Shown here one piece after another: positions 7,113 to 15,939 of a stretch of DNA of 62,779 nucleotides; within the stretch, counting starts at the first letter, position 1, and each line of letters opens with the position of its first letter. The stretch comes from Luteolibacter rhizosphaerae. Lineage in GTDB: Bacteria > Verrucomicrobiota > Verrucomicrobiia > Verrucomicrobiales > Akkermansiaceae. The stretch lies in the NCBI RefSeq assembly GCF_025950095.1, contig NZ_JAPDDR010000014.1, positions 1-62,779 on the forward strand, written 5' to 3'. Position numbers and translations under genes: made by a program. The notes below the pieces were generated by a model, which did not search any database, had not been told where the DNA came from, and saw nothing but the letters and a program-made list of their open reading frames with translations.

Positions 7113-8090
7113 AAAGAGAACAAGGAGCCCCTCTCGCCCCTTCCCCTGAAGGAGCGCTGGGATCTCGTGTTCAGCGGGTTGAGTTCGCTTCTCAGCTCCA
7201 CCGACTCGGCTCACCCCGTGTCCCGGGTCTGGCGTCACTCGGATCTGGCCGGGGAGATCGCCTCGATTGCGCAGGCCCACGTGGCGGAGCTGACGACGAA
7301 TTTCCCTCCGGCCCGGGAGGTGATCGAGCGCATGGTGCACATCGGCTGGGCCAAGCTCCTCCCCACCCTCACGCCCGCCGGGAAGAAGGACGAGCACCTC
7401 TACCTGATCGACATGGAGGCCCCCGCGAATGAACTGCCGGGCGTGCCCGAGCTCCTCCAAGGGGCCGAGCCCGGCGGCGTGCTCTGCTACTTCGGCGCAC
7501 TGGAGCTCCACGAGCTCAGCACCCAGCTCCCGGCCTTCTACCACATCGCGCGCCTGGAAGACCCGCGGCCGCCGACACCCGCCGCAAAAACCCCGAAGCC
7601 GAAGCCCGAAACCACCGGCCCGCGCAAACCCCGCGATCCGCTCGGCACCCTGCGCTTTCACTACCAGGGCATCCCTTGCTACTCCACCCGCCGGGATCGC
7701 AGCCTCGTCCCCGGCACCCAGCTCCGCCAGCAAGGGCCGCGCACCCTGCTGCGCACCACCACGCTGGAGCAGACCCTGCTGGATACCCTGCTCCACCCGC
7801 TCCGCTGCGGCGGGGAGGCCACCGTGCTGGAGGCATGGGAGCGCGGCCTCCGCCGCTGGAATCCCGAGCGCATGGCCCGCCATCTCGAAGCGATCGCCCG
7901 CGATGACTTCGACCGCCGCACGGGCGCCATGCTCGAACTACTAGATGCATCGGAGGAGCCCGCCCTCACCCCGCGCCTGCGAGCGGCCAAGGCACGCTGG
8001 CAGCACACCGCGGATGCAGAACCCATCCCGCTGCTCCACGGCCTCGACTACTCCCGGGTCTCCTCCGGGTGGGGCGTGACCCTTCCCTGA
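7101..8090 (+). CDS. abiEi: Type IV toxin-antitoxin antitoxin, AbiEi family
   Basis: This 329-residue protein precedes an AbiEii gene. The N-terminus (about 15-100) is helical and may be the winged-helix DNA-binding part. After a Pro/Lys linker (about 155-180) comes the AbiEi C-terminal domain: GTLRFHYQGIPCYSTRRDRS, then TTLEQTLLDTLLHPLRCGGE (the usual 'ertLlDllh.P..cGG' signature) and helices to the end. AbiEi represses the operon and counteracts AbiEii. The start codon lies in a 23-bp palindrome with no good Shine-Dalgarno sequence, so a later start cannot be excluded. The stop is 7 bp before the toxin gene. Confidence 0.75.
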   Translation: MAYEKENKEPLSPLPLKERWDLVFSGLSSLLSSTDSAHPVSRVWRHSDLAGEIASIAQAHVAELTTNFPPAREVIERMVHIGWAKLLPTLTPAGKKDEHLYLIDMEAPANELPGVPELLQGAEPGGVLCYFGALELHELSTQLPAFYHIARLEDPRPPTPAAKTPKPKPETTGPRKPRDPLGTLRFHYQGIPCYSTRRDRSLVPGTQLRQQGPRTLLRTTTLEQTLLDTLLHPLRCGGEATVLEAWERGLRRWNPERMARHLEAIARDDFDRRTGAMLELLDASEEPALTPRLRAAKARWQHTADAEPIPLLHGLDYSRVSSGWGVTLP

Positions 8091-8097
8091 CCTCACC

Positions 8098-8973
8098 ATG
8101 GGCCCCGACCAACAGCGCGCATGGAAGGACTCCGTGCTGCAGGAAGTTTTGCAAGCCATCGCCCGCCAGCTGGAGTTGAGGCGCGTCATCATCTTCAAGG
8201 GCGCACGCATCCTGAATCTCCATCTCGGCACGACGCGGCAGTCACTCGATATCGATTCGAATCTGGATGCCGACTTCCACGAGAGCATGTCCGGCCCTGA
8301 AGAAGAGGCCGCATGGTTCCAGGAACATCTTCTAACAGCACTGCACCGTCACTTCGAAGACCAGGATCCGGTCCGCTTCACGCTCGACTCCGTGGCCGTG
8401 CGCAGGAATCCGCCGCGCTTCCCGCACCCCCGTGGTTGGGACATGCTGGTGGCGGAGATCCGCCTCACCGATGAACGTTTCCGCGGGGTGCGCGGCCTGC
8501 CGGTTCTGGAGCTGGAGATTGCCGCACCCGAGCCCTTGGGACCGCACGCGGTGTGTGAACTGGCGATCGATGGCGCCAGCATCCAAGCCTACACGCTGCA
8601 TCGCATCGCCGGGGAAAAGCTGCGGGCCTTCCTCACCTCGCTCCCTGCCTACCGGCAAAAGATGAGCGGCGGCGAACGGGCAATGCGCGTGAAGGATCTC
8701 CACGATCTCAGCCGCATCCTGAACGCACGCCCGATCTCCGATCACCGCTTCTGGTCCGCAGCCGCCGCCGAGTTCCGGCTCGCCTGCGAGAGCCGCCGCG
8801 TCGATTGCGAGGGACCGGTCACCTTCAAGCAAAACCCGGAGCTCATCCGCCGAGCCTACGAAGGCGATGCCTCGCTCAGCGCGATCCCATGGGAGGAGGC
8901 GGAGCAAGCCTTGGATCAGGTGCTCGCCTTCCTCGCAGAGCAGGGGACATTCCCGCTCCACTTCCCGGCCTGA
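8098..8973 (+). CDS. abiEii: Type IV toxin, AbiEii nucleotidyltransferase
   Basis: 291 residues with the nucleotidyltransferase pattern of AbiEii/AbiGii: IIFKGARILNLHLGTTRQSL (normally 'vfKGGtaL....r.S') followed by the acidic pair in LDIDSNLD, then EIAAPEP and the late motif IAGEKLRAFLTS...RVKDLHDLSRI (E-K-L-x-A ... K-D-L-x-D). AbiEii enzymes add nucleotides to tRNA acceptor ends and stop growth during phage infection. The second Gly of KGG is Ala here; the acidic pair is intact. The ATG at 8098 follows the antitoxin by 7 bp. One operon is expected. Confidence 0.8.
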   Translation: MGPDQQRAWKDSVLQEVLQAIARQLELRRVIIFKGARILNLHLGTTRQSLDIDSNLDADFHESMSGPEEEAAWFQEHLLTALHRHFEDQDPVRFTLDSVAVRRNPPRFPHPRGWDMLVAEIRLTDERFRGVRGLPVLELEIAAPEPLGPHAVCELAIDGASIQAYTLHRIAGEKLRAFLTSLPAYRQKMSGGERAMRVKDLHDLSRILNARPISDHRFWSAAAAEFRLACESRRVDCEGPVTFKQNPELIRRAYEGDASLSAIPWEEAEQALDQVLAFLAEQGTFPLHFPA

Positions 8974-8983
8974 GCCCCCCACC

Positions 8984-10789
8984 TCAAAACTCCTCCGCCT
9001 CGATCTCCTCGGTCTGGAGGTTGCCGTGTTCGACCTTGTAGAGGGTGATGGTGTAGCCGCTGACCTGGTTGCCGGTCTGGCGGAAGTTGAAGGCCTCATC
9101 CGCCTTGGAGTAGGCAGTGTCCGGACCGAAGAGGTAGGTATCGCCATACCACTTGTCGCCGGAGGCATACTTCACGGTGAAGTTCCCCAGCGGCACGTCC
9201 ACCTTCACGGTGCTGCCGCCGCGGACGAAGACGGTCATCACCGGCTTGCCGGTCGCGGCATCCGCCAGCTTCACCAGGTGGTGGCTGTCGTAGGCGGACT
9301 TGATCTCGAAGGGCGCGAGGCGCTTCTGCTTGCGGTTCGTCATGCGGACCTCGCCGTCCTTCGGCAGCGGCTTCTCCGGCTGGGTGAAGGGCGGCTTCTC
9401 CGGCTTCGGCTTCGCGGCAGGTGCAGGGGCCGGCTTCGGCGGTTCCGGGTCCACCGGATTCGCCGCCAGGAAATCCGCCATGGGATCCCGCGCGTAGGAA
9501 GGCAGCTTCTCCGGCTTCGGCGGCGAGGAGAAGCGGTAAGGCTGCCCTGCATCCGCATATCGATCGTAGTCCGATAGCAGCCGGTCATCGCTGTATCTAC
9601 GACCCCCATCGTAGGAGGACGGGCGCGAGGGCGCCGGGTCCTTCGCCGGCGATGAATAGGATGGATACGACGACGAGGAGGATGAGGAGCCCGCGGACGC
9701 CAGCCCCAGCACCTCATGCTCCCGGTAGTAGGGCCGGTCCTTGTTCCCCGCCTGCGCCACGGAGAAGGCCAGCGCGTAGGCCGCGAAACTGGCACCCACG
9801 ATGCCCGCCGCCATCACCGGCCGCGCCGTGGAACGCTTCAGCGGCGGATGCGAGGCCAGCTCGCGGAAGTCATCCTCCTGCGCGAAGTAGGCGTGGTCCC
9901 GCTGATTCACCGCCACCCGGATCTTGTCCCGGAAGCTATTGATCACCCCGGCCATGATCGAGTAGGTCAGCTCGGGCGAGACGGTGAACTCCTCCGCGGA
10001 CTTCGTGCCGAAGATCATGCGCACGCTGGTATGCTGGTAGCTGCCATTCCGGTGGTGATGCGTGGCGCGCACGTCCTCCAGCTCCCACAGCGGCCAGTAC
10101 CACACGCGGTCGAAGCGGGTGCGCATGATGTAGAGCGGCGTGATCAGCAGCCATGACTTCAGCGCGGAGCGATGCCAGCGCACGATGCGCAGCAGGTTCA
10201 GCCCCTGCAGCACGCCCACCACCAGGGAGATCCCCATGAGCCACTGCTGCTCGCCCTCCCGCCAGCGCAGCGAGGCCGTGCCCATGGTGTAGAGATACCA
10301 GAACCAGCCGCTGAAGACGATGGCAAGGAAGTAGTTCCAGCCCACCCCGCCCTGCGCCACGCGGTACTGCACCTTGTTCTGCCCGGACACGCGGTCCCGC
10401 AGGCGCTGCTGCACCGCCGGCGGCAGATCGGAGAAATGGCAAGTGCCCGAGCCCGATGCCGGAGCGGCAGGCGCGGGAGCAGGCTGCGGTGGTGCCTGAT
10501 AGGCCCGCTGCCCCGCGGAGGAAGATGACGATGATGATGATGACGATGCGGCCGCTGCGGGTGCAGGCTGCGGGGCCCGCCCCTGCGCGCCCGCCTCCTT
10601 CAGCGTGGCATAGGCGGCATTCAGCTCCTTCAGCATGTCATTCGCCAGCTCCCACTCCGCCCGCTGCGAGACCTGATCGAAGCGGTCCGGGTGCAAGAGC
10701 TTGCTGCGCAGGATGTAAGCCTTCCGGATTTCTTCCGGCGTGGCCGTGCGCGATACGCCGAGCACATCGTAGGGATCTCTGCGGGACAT
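8984..10789 (-). CDS. J-domain (DnaJ-like) membrane protein with C-terminal beta domain
   Basis: 601 residues. Residues 5-70 are a J domain with the HPD triad at 33-35, which stimulates a DnaK-type ATPase. A poly-Ser/Pro/Ala linker (about 72-115) precedes membrane segments near 148-170 and 182-205 and another near 325-345. A second Ser/Pro/Tyr-rich linker (about 365-500) leads to a compact C-terminal domain (LVKLADAATGKPVMTVFVRG ... GYTITLYKVEHGNLQTEEIE). The chaperone partner is not in the window. The codons in the second linker include a CTACGA-N6-TCGTAG palindrome (9597-9614) otherwise found between genes. ATG at 10789. Confidence 0.8.
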   Translation of the reverse strand: MSRRDPYDVLGVSRTATPEEIRKAYILRSKLLHPDRFDQVSQRAEWELANDMLKELNAAYATLKEAGAQGRAPQPAPAAAASSSSSSSSSSAGQRAYQAPPQPAPAPAAPASGSGTCHFSDLPPAVQQRLRDRVSGQNKVQYRVAQGGVGWNYFLAIVFSGWFWYLYTMGTASLRWREGEQQWLMGISLVVGVLQGLNLLRIVRWHRSALKSWLLITPLYIMRTRFDRVWYWPLWELEDVRATHHHRNGSYQHTSVRMIFGTKSAEEFTVSPELTYSIMAGVINSFRDKIRVAVNQRDHAYFAQEDDFRELASHPPLKRSTARPVMAAGIVGASFAAYALAFSVAQAGNKDRPYYREHEVLGLASAGSSSSSSSYPSYSSPAKDPAPSRPSSYDGGRRYSDDRLLSDYDRYADAGQPYRFSSPPKPEKLPSYARDPMADFLAANPVDPEPPKPAPAPAAKPKPEKPPFTQPEKPLPKDGEVRMTNRKQKRLAPFEIKSAYDSHHLVKLADAATGKPVMTVFVRGGSTVKVDVPLGNFTVKYASGDKWYGDTYLFGPDTAYSKADEAFNFRQTGNQVSGYTITLYKVEHGNLQTEEIEAEEF

Positions 10790-10964
10790 GGTGGAGGAGG
10801 AGTAAGGGGGAACTGCTTCGGAGAGATATCCCCCGCGCGCAGTCCGGCCTATCTAGCAGCCTGCCCCGGCATCACCAAGGACAGACTCCGCGCCTACGCC
10901 TTTGCGGAAGGGGAAACTATTCCCACATTCCCCTGCCCGCCCCCGCCTGCTACAGGTCCGCAGC

Positions 10965-11678
10965 ATGAAGCTCATCCCCACCCTGCTGCTCACCCTGGCC
11001 GCGCTCACCCTGCACGCTGAGGAGGAAGCACCTGCCCCGGTCCGCCCGGAGCCCAAGCCGCCGCTGATGCTGCCGGATCCCGTGCCGCTCGCCCCGCTGG
11101 ATCCCCTGGACGAACTGCCCGGGCAGGATGAGCTCGACCGCTTGATCGACCCGAAGGACCCGCACATGGCCGCGCTGGAGGAGATTATCCTGGAAAAGGC
11201 CGGCATGAGCGCCACCTGGCCGGATGTGGAATATGCGGAAGTACGAGGTTACTTGTACTTCCCCGGTCAGGGAGACCTCCTCGGCGAGGGCGCGGAGGAT
11301 TCCATCATCAAGGGCCTGAAGCTCCACCCCGCCACCACCAATCCCGAGGGCGCGAAGCTGAGCGCGGAACAAGCCACCCGCCTGCTCGATGCCATCCGCC
11401 CGGCGAAGTGGCCGCGCCAAGGCACCGGCTGCTACCTCCCGCACCACGGCTTCGTCTTCTACGATCAGGCGGGCAAGATCGTCGCTCACGTTTCTCCCTG
11501 CCTCCTGTGCAAGAACGGCCGCGCCGAACCCGGGAACAAGAACCTCAGCACCTGGGACTTCGCCGCCCTGTCGAAACTCGTCACCGAGCTCGGCCTGCCC
11601 GTTTTCAAGGATATCGACGAAGCCGAGGCCTATTATGAGAAAGAGGTGAAGGTAAAAGCCAAGCCCGCGGGGAAGTGA
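10965..11678 (+). CDS. Secreted protein with CxxC, paralogue of the next gene
   Basis: 237 residues, starting with a signal peptide MKLIPTLLLTLAALTLHAEE (ATG 10965). A Pro/Glu-rich spacer (about 24-70) precedes a globular domain: MSATWPDVEYAEVRGYLYFP at about 80-99, YLPHHGFVFYDQAGKIVA, CLLCK (C-x-x-C), and a Lys-rich end (DIDEAEAYYEKEVK). The domain is shared with the gene at 11732. CxxC next to a His-His pair suggests metal or redox chemistry, but this is inferred and the family is not recognised. Its stop is about 50 bp before the paralogue. Confidence 0.75.
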   Translation: MKLIPTLLLTLAALTLHAEEEAPAPVRPEPKPPLMLPDPVPLAPLDPLDELPGQDELDRLIDPKDPHMAALEEIILEKAGMSATWPDVEYAEVRGYLYFPGQGDLLGEGAEDSIIKGLKLHPATTNPEGAKLSAEQATRLLDAIRPAKWPRQGTGCYLPHHGFVFYDQAGKIVAHVSPCLLCKNGRAEPGNKNLSTWDFAALSKLVTELGLPVFKDIDEAEAYYEKEVKVKAKPAGK

Positions 11679-11731
11679 GCGGCCACGAATCGACTTCCTC
11701 TTAACGGCCGATTTGATAAGGCAACTTTCTC

Positions 11732-12319
11732 ATGAAGTTCATCGCCACGATTCCTTTGATCTTCTCTCTGGCCACCTTCGCGGTCTCGGCAGATCCGGAA
11801 AAGAGCAGCACGGACCAAACGGCTCCCGCGAAGAAAGCGATGAGCGCCACCTGGCCGGACGTGGAGTATGCGGAATTACGAGGCTACCTCTACTTCCCGG
11901 GCGGCAAGTGGATCCAATCATGGGAGGGCCGCGAACCCATCCTCAAAGAGGGCAAGCTCCACCCCAACGTGGTGAACCCGGAGGGAGCGAAACTCAGCCC
12001 CGCACAGGCCGAACGCCTGCTGAAGTCCGTGCGCCCCTGCACGGCCAGCGTCAAGGGCGATGCCTGTTTCCTGCCGCATCACGGATTCGTCTTCCACGAT
12101 AAAGCGGGCAAACCGGTGGCAGCTCTTTCCATCTGTTTCCTGTGCGAACTCGGTCACGCCCATCCGGGTGAGATCATCGCCTCCTCATGGGAGTTCGAGG
12201 AACTTGAGACGCTCATCACCGAGCTCGGCCTGCCCGTCTTCAAGGACATCGACGAAGCCGAGGCCTACTACGAGAAAGAGGTGAAGGGGAAGGCGAACGC
12301 CAAGCCCGCGGCGAAGTGA
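11732..12319 (+). CDS. Secreted protein with CxxC, tandem paralogue
   Basis: 195 residues: signal peptide MKFIATIPLIFSLATFAVSA, then MSATWPDVEYAELRGYLYFP, FLPHHGFVFHDKAGKPVAAL, CFLCE (C-x-x-C) and ELGLPVFKDIDEAEAYYEKE. The last motif and the WPDVEYAE motif are almost identical to those of the preceding gene, so this is a tandem duplication. It lacks the Pro-rich spacer of its neighbour. The function is unknown; the strict conservation of CxxC and the His-His pair between copies argues that they matter. It is probably cotranscribed with the gene before it. Confidence 0.75.
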   Translation: MKFIATIPLIFSLATFAVSADPEKSSTDQTAPAKKAMSATWPDVEYAELRGYLYFPGGKWIQSWEGREPILKEGKLHPNVVNPEGAKLSPAQAERLLKSVRPCTASVKGDACFLPHHGFVFHDKAGKPVAALSICFLCELGHAHPGEIIASSWEFEELETLITELGLPVFKDIDEAEAYYEKEVKGKANAKPAAK

Positions 12320-12333
12320 GGCTATCCCGCGTG

Positions 12334-12440
12334 CTACGACATCTATCGTAGCGGAAGGAATCTTGTACTTCCGGCTGGGGGCGTCCGCGAGAGAGAACCC
12401 CATGCCCGTCTCCGGGCAGACTCACCCCGCCGGCCGCTAC
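12334..12440. repeat. Palindrome CTACGA-N6-TCGTAG plus family B element copy 3
   Basis: CTACGACATCTATCGTAG (12334-12351) overlaps the left end of a family B element (12348-12440: GTAGCGGAAGGAATCTTGTA ... to CCGGCCGCTAC). This shows that the short palindrome can serve as the outer border of family B elements. Confidence 0.7.
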
Positions 12441-12501
12441 TCCAAAGACCCGCCTTGCCATCGCGCGTATATCCCCCTCATCCTTCCATCACCCGCTCCG
12501 C

Positions 12502-12942
12502 ATGAAAAAGAAGCGCGCCCTCCTCCTCTTCGCCACGCTCGCCCTGCTGGTCGGCGGCTACGCCGCGTGGTGCGGCCGCATCTTCTACCTCCACGTGCCC
12601 ACTCCGGAGATGACCGAGCTGCCGGAGGAATACCGTGCGGATGCCCGCGCCCTGATCAAGCAGCACGGCCTGACCGACCCGGAGCCCTTCGAGACCAAGC
12701 GCTTCCTGGAACTGCTCGCCCAGCCCTACGACAGCGATCCCGAGCCCGTCATCATCGGCCCGTGGACCGGCCCGGAGAACGTTTCCGCCTCCCGCATGCG
12801 CGTCCCCTTCCGATACACGAACCGGCAGATCGTCTTCTGGAGCACCGGCATCGGCTGGACCGCCATGGTCACCGACTACGTCCCCGGCAGCGAGACCATC
12901 GAACGCCGCCGCCTGCGCAAGGCCGGCGACGCGGCGCCATGA
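12502..12942 (+). CDS. Small membrane-anchored protein, tandem paralogue 1
   Basis: 146 residues: an N-terminal Lys-rich anchor (MKKKRALLLFATLALLVGGY) then an extracytoplasmic domain with PEMTELPEEYRADARALIKQ. The next gene (12939) and the gene at 55702-56133 (minus) share the anchor and the ELPxEYRxxARxLxxxxGL motif, so three members are in the window. The function is unknown. The TGA overlaps the next ATG by 4 bp (ATGA), which indicates coupled translation. Confidence 0.7.
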   Translation: MKKKRALLLFATLALLVGGYAAWCGRIFYLHVPTPEMTELPEEYRADARALIKQHGLTDPEPFETKRFLELLAQPYDSDPEPVIIGPWTGPENVSASRMRVPFRYTNRQIVFWSTGIGWTAMVTDYVPGSETIERRRLRKAGDAAP

Positions 12943-13361
12943 AGAAGAAGCGCGCGCTCCTGCTCTTCGGCAGCCTCGGCGTGCTCACCCTCGGCTATGT
13001 CGCGTGGTGCGGGCGCTCCCTGTATCTCTCCGTCCCCATCCCGGATATGACCGAACTCCCGGAGGAACATCGCGCCGAAGCCAGGGCGATCATCGCCGAA
13101 CGCGGACTCGACAAGCCGGACTCCTTCGAGTTCGGGAGCTTTATCAAGCTGCTGTCCGCCCCTTACAAAGGCGAGCCCGGTGAAATCGTCGTGCACACGA
13201 CGGAATCCGGCGACACCTATGTAGATCGCTTCAGCCCCGGCCGACGCCACTACCGCCTTTATGCGATTTTCTCCCGCACCCGGAGCGGCGCATGGTATCT
13301 GCGCGGCTGCCATATCGATGGCAAGTGGCGACCGGACCGCCTGCTCGGCGACTCACCGTAG
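12939..13361 (+). CDS. Small membrane-anchored protein, tandem paralogue 2
   Basis: 140 residues with start MKKKRALLLFGSLGVLTLGY and motif PDMTELPEEHRAEARAIIAE, closely matching its upstream neighbour. The second half differs (VHTTESGDTYVDRFSPGRRH ... CHIDGKWRPDRLL), so the pair has diverged after duplication. The ATG at 12939 lies inside the previous gene's stop. Function unknown; a periplasmic or surface role follows only from the anchor. Confidence 0.7.
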   Translation: MKKKRALLLFGSLGVLTLGYVAWCGRSLYLSVPIPDMTELPEEHRAEARAIIAERGLDKPDSFEFGSFIKLLSAPYKGEPGEIVVHTTESGDTYVDRFSPGRRHYRLYAIFSRTRSGAWYLRGCHIDGKWRPDRLLGDSP

Positions 13362-13379
13362 TGCAAGCAGGCCCACGAA

Positions 13380-13397
13380 CTACGACACTCATCGTAG
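13380..13397. repeat. Exact CTACGA-N6-TCGTAG palindrome
   Basis: CTACGACACTCATCGTAG lies 18 bp after the stop of the preceding gene, followed by GCGGAAGGACATGCCATGG, a truncated family B start. Confidence 0.7.
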
Positions 13398-13432
13398 CGG
13401 AAGGACATGCCATGGGGAACATCAGCATCCCT

Positions 13433-14823
<1,391 letters not shown>

Positions 14824-14833
14824 GACCGTTACT

Positions 14834-15118
14834 AAGTTCCCATACCCCTCCGGGGCGGGATCAGTCGCCCATCCCGCGGAGCGATAAGGAGCGGGGACAT
14901 TCTTGTCCCCGTTCAACACGCTCACCCCGACCACAAGAATGTCGTCACCCCTTACGCTACCCCCTTTGGAGCCGCAGGCTCCTTGGAGTGCGCGCGAGCA
15001 TCGCCGCTTTCGAGCGAGTCCCCGCACCGCAGCGCCATGACGAGAGTGCTTCCGTCCTCCTTAAGCACCCACACACCTCTCCCACCTACGACATCCATCG
15101 TATTAAAAAGCCCGCCAC
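14834..15118. repeat. Composite repeats: end of family A, family E and others
   Basis: 14834-14863 is the displaced right end of the family A repeat. At 14886-14948 lies family E: GAGCGGGGACATTCTTGTCC, then CAACACGCTCACCCCGACCACAAG; inverted or partial copies lie at 29436-29505 and 20753-20785. From 14968 is GAGCCGCAGGCTCCTTGGA, also found at 23424. At 15086-15102 is a CTACGA-N6-TCGTA palindrome. No gene is visible here. Confidence 0.65.
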
Positions 15119-15122
15119 CCCC

Positions 15123-15629
15123 TCAAGGCGCGAACTCCACCCTCAGCCGCAGCGGCTTCGGGCCTTCCGGCACGTCCAGATCCAGCGGGATCTGCACCGT
15201 CACCTCCGTGCAACCGTTCTCCAGCCGGCGGCGGGTGATCTCGCCCGAGCCCTTCCACGGTGCCCGGCCGTCCTTGCGCGCGATCTCGATCCGGTTTCCG
15301 GCATCCGTCACCAGCTCCACCACGTAGGACACATCCCGCGGCACTTCCGCCGGCAGGACGAACATCATCAGCGGCTCCGGCGGATCACCCAGAAAGGCCA
15401 GGGTCGGCAGCTTCTCCCAGGCATCCGGATCGTTCACCGGAGCCAGATCGAAGGCGTAGGCCATCAGGTTCGTGATCCCGTCCGTATCCAGATCCGCCTC
15501 GGGATCCGCGAACACGCCTACCAGGCCGTTCGCATCCGCCCACTCGAAGTAATCGTCATCCCCCGCCGACGCCGGCAGCAGCCCTGCAAAAAGCAAGCCA
15601 CAGGCGAGGAAAAGGGGACGGCAGGACAT
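15123..15629 (-). CDS. Secreted protein with DxDxDG Ca-binding-like module
   Basis: 168 residues: signal peptide MSCRPLFLACGLLFAGLLPASA (ATG 15629), then acidic YFEWADANGLVG and DPEADLDTDGITNLMAYAFD, a thrombospondin type-3/dockerin-like calcium motif (D-x-D-x-D-G-x-x-N-L-x-x-Y) that Verrucomicrobia place at the C-terminus of large surface proteins (see 15940 and 23823). Downstream is a beta-rich domain (PLMMFVLPAEVPRDVSYVVE ... LDVPEGPKPLRLRVEFAP). Here the module is near the N-terminus, as if it were the surviving end of a larger protein. It is transcribed away from its neighbour. Confidence 0.7.
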   Translation of the reverse strand: MSCRPLFLACGLLFAGLLPASAGDDDYFEWADANGLVGVFADPEADLDTDGITNLMAYAFDLAPVNDPDAWEKLPTLAFLGDPPEPLMMFVLPAEVPRDVSYVVELVTDAGNRIEIARKDGRAPWKGSGEITRRRLENGCTEVTVQIPLDLDVPEGPKPLRLRVEFAP

Positions 15630-15729
15630 GAGGGCGAAGAAGATAACTAATCCGCCCCCTCCGTCCAGCCCGGAATCCGGCAGCCGGAAGAGCAGGCGCC
15701 AGCGGATGAAACCCACTCTGCCGCAAAAG

Positions 15730-15836
15730 GTAGCGGAGGTGATTCGTGCTTCCGGCGGGGCAGACCATCCCGGAGACGAGCACGGGGTTCCTTCCCGATG
15801 ATTCCCCCAGCCGGAACGACGAAGCCGTCCCGCTAC
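15730..15836. repeat. Family B palindromic element, copy 4
   Basis: GTAGCGGAGGTGATTCGTGC ... to ...CGACGAAGCCGTCCCGCTAC, between two divergently transcribed surface-protein genes (15629 and 15940). Confidence 0.7.
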
Positions 15837-15939
15837 CATCGAGCCCACCACCGCCGCTTGGAATCTTGCGCGGATTTTCCCCCACCTCCCGGGCCGAATC
15901 CCCTTCCCCGCACCGGAGATATACCATTGTCTCCGCGTC

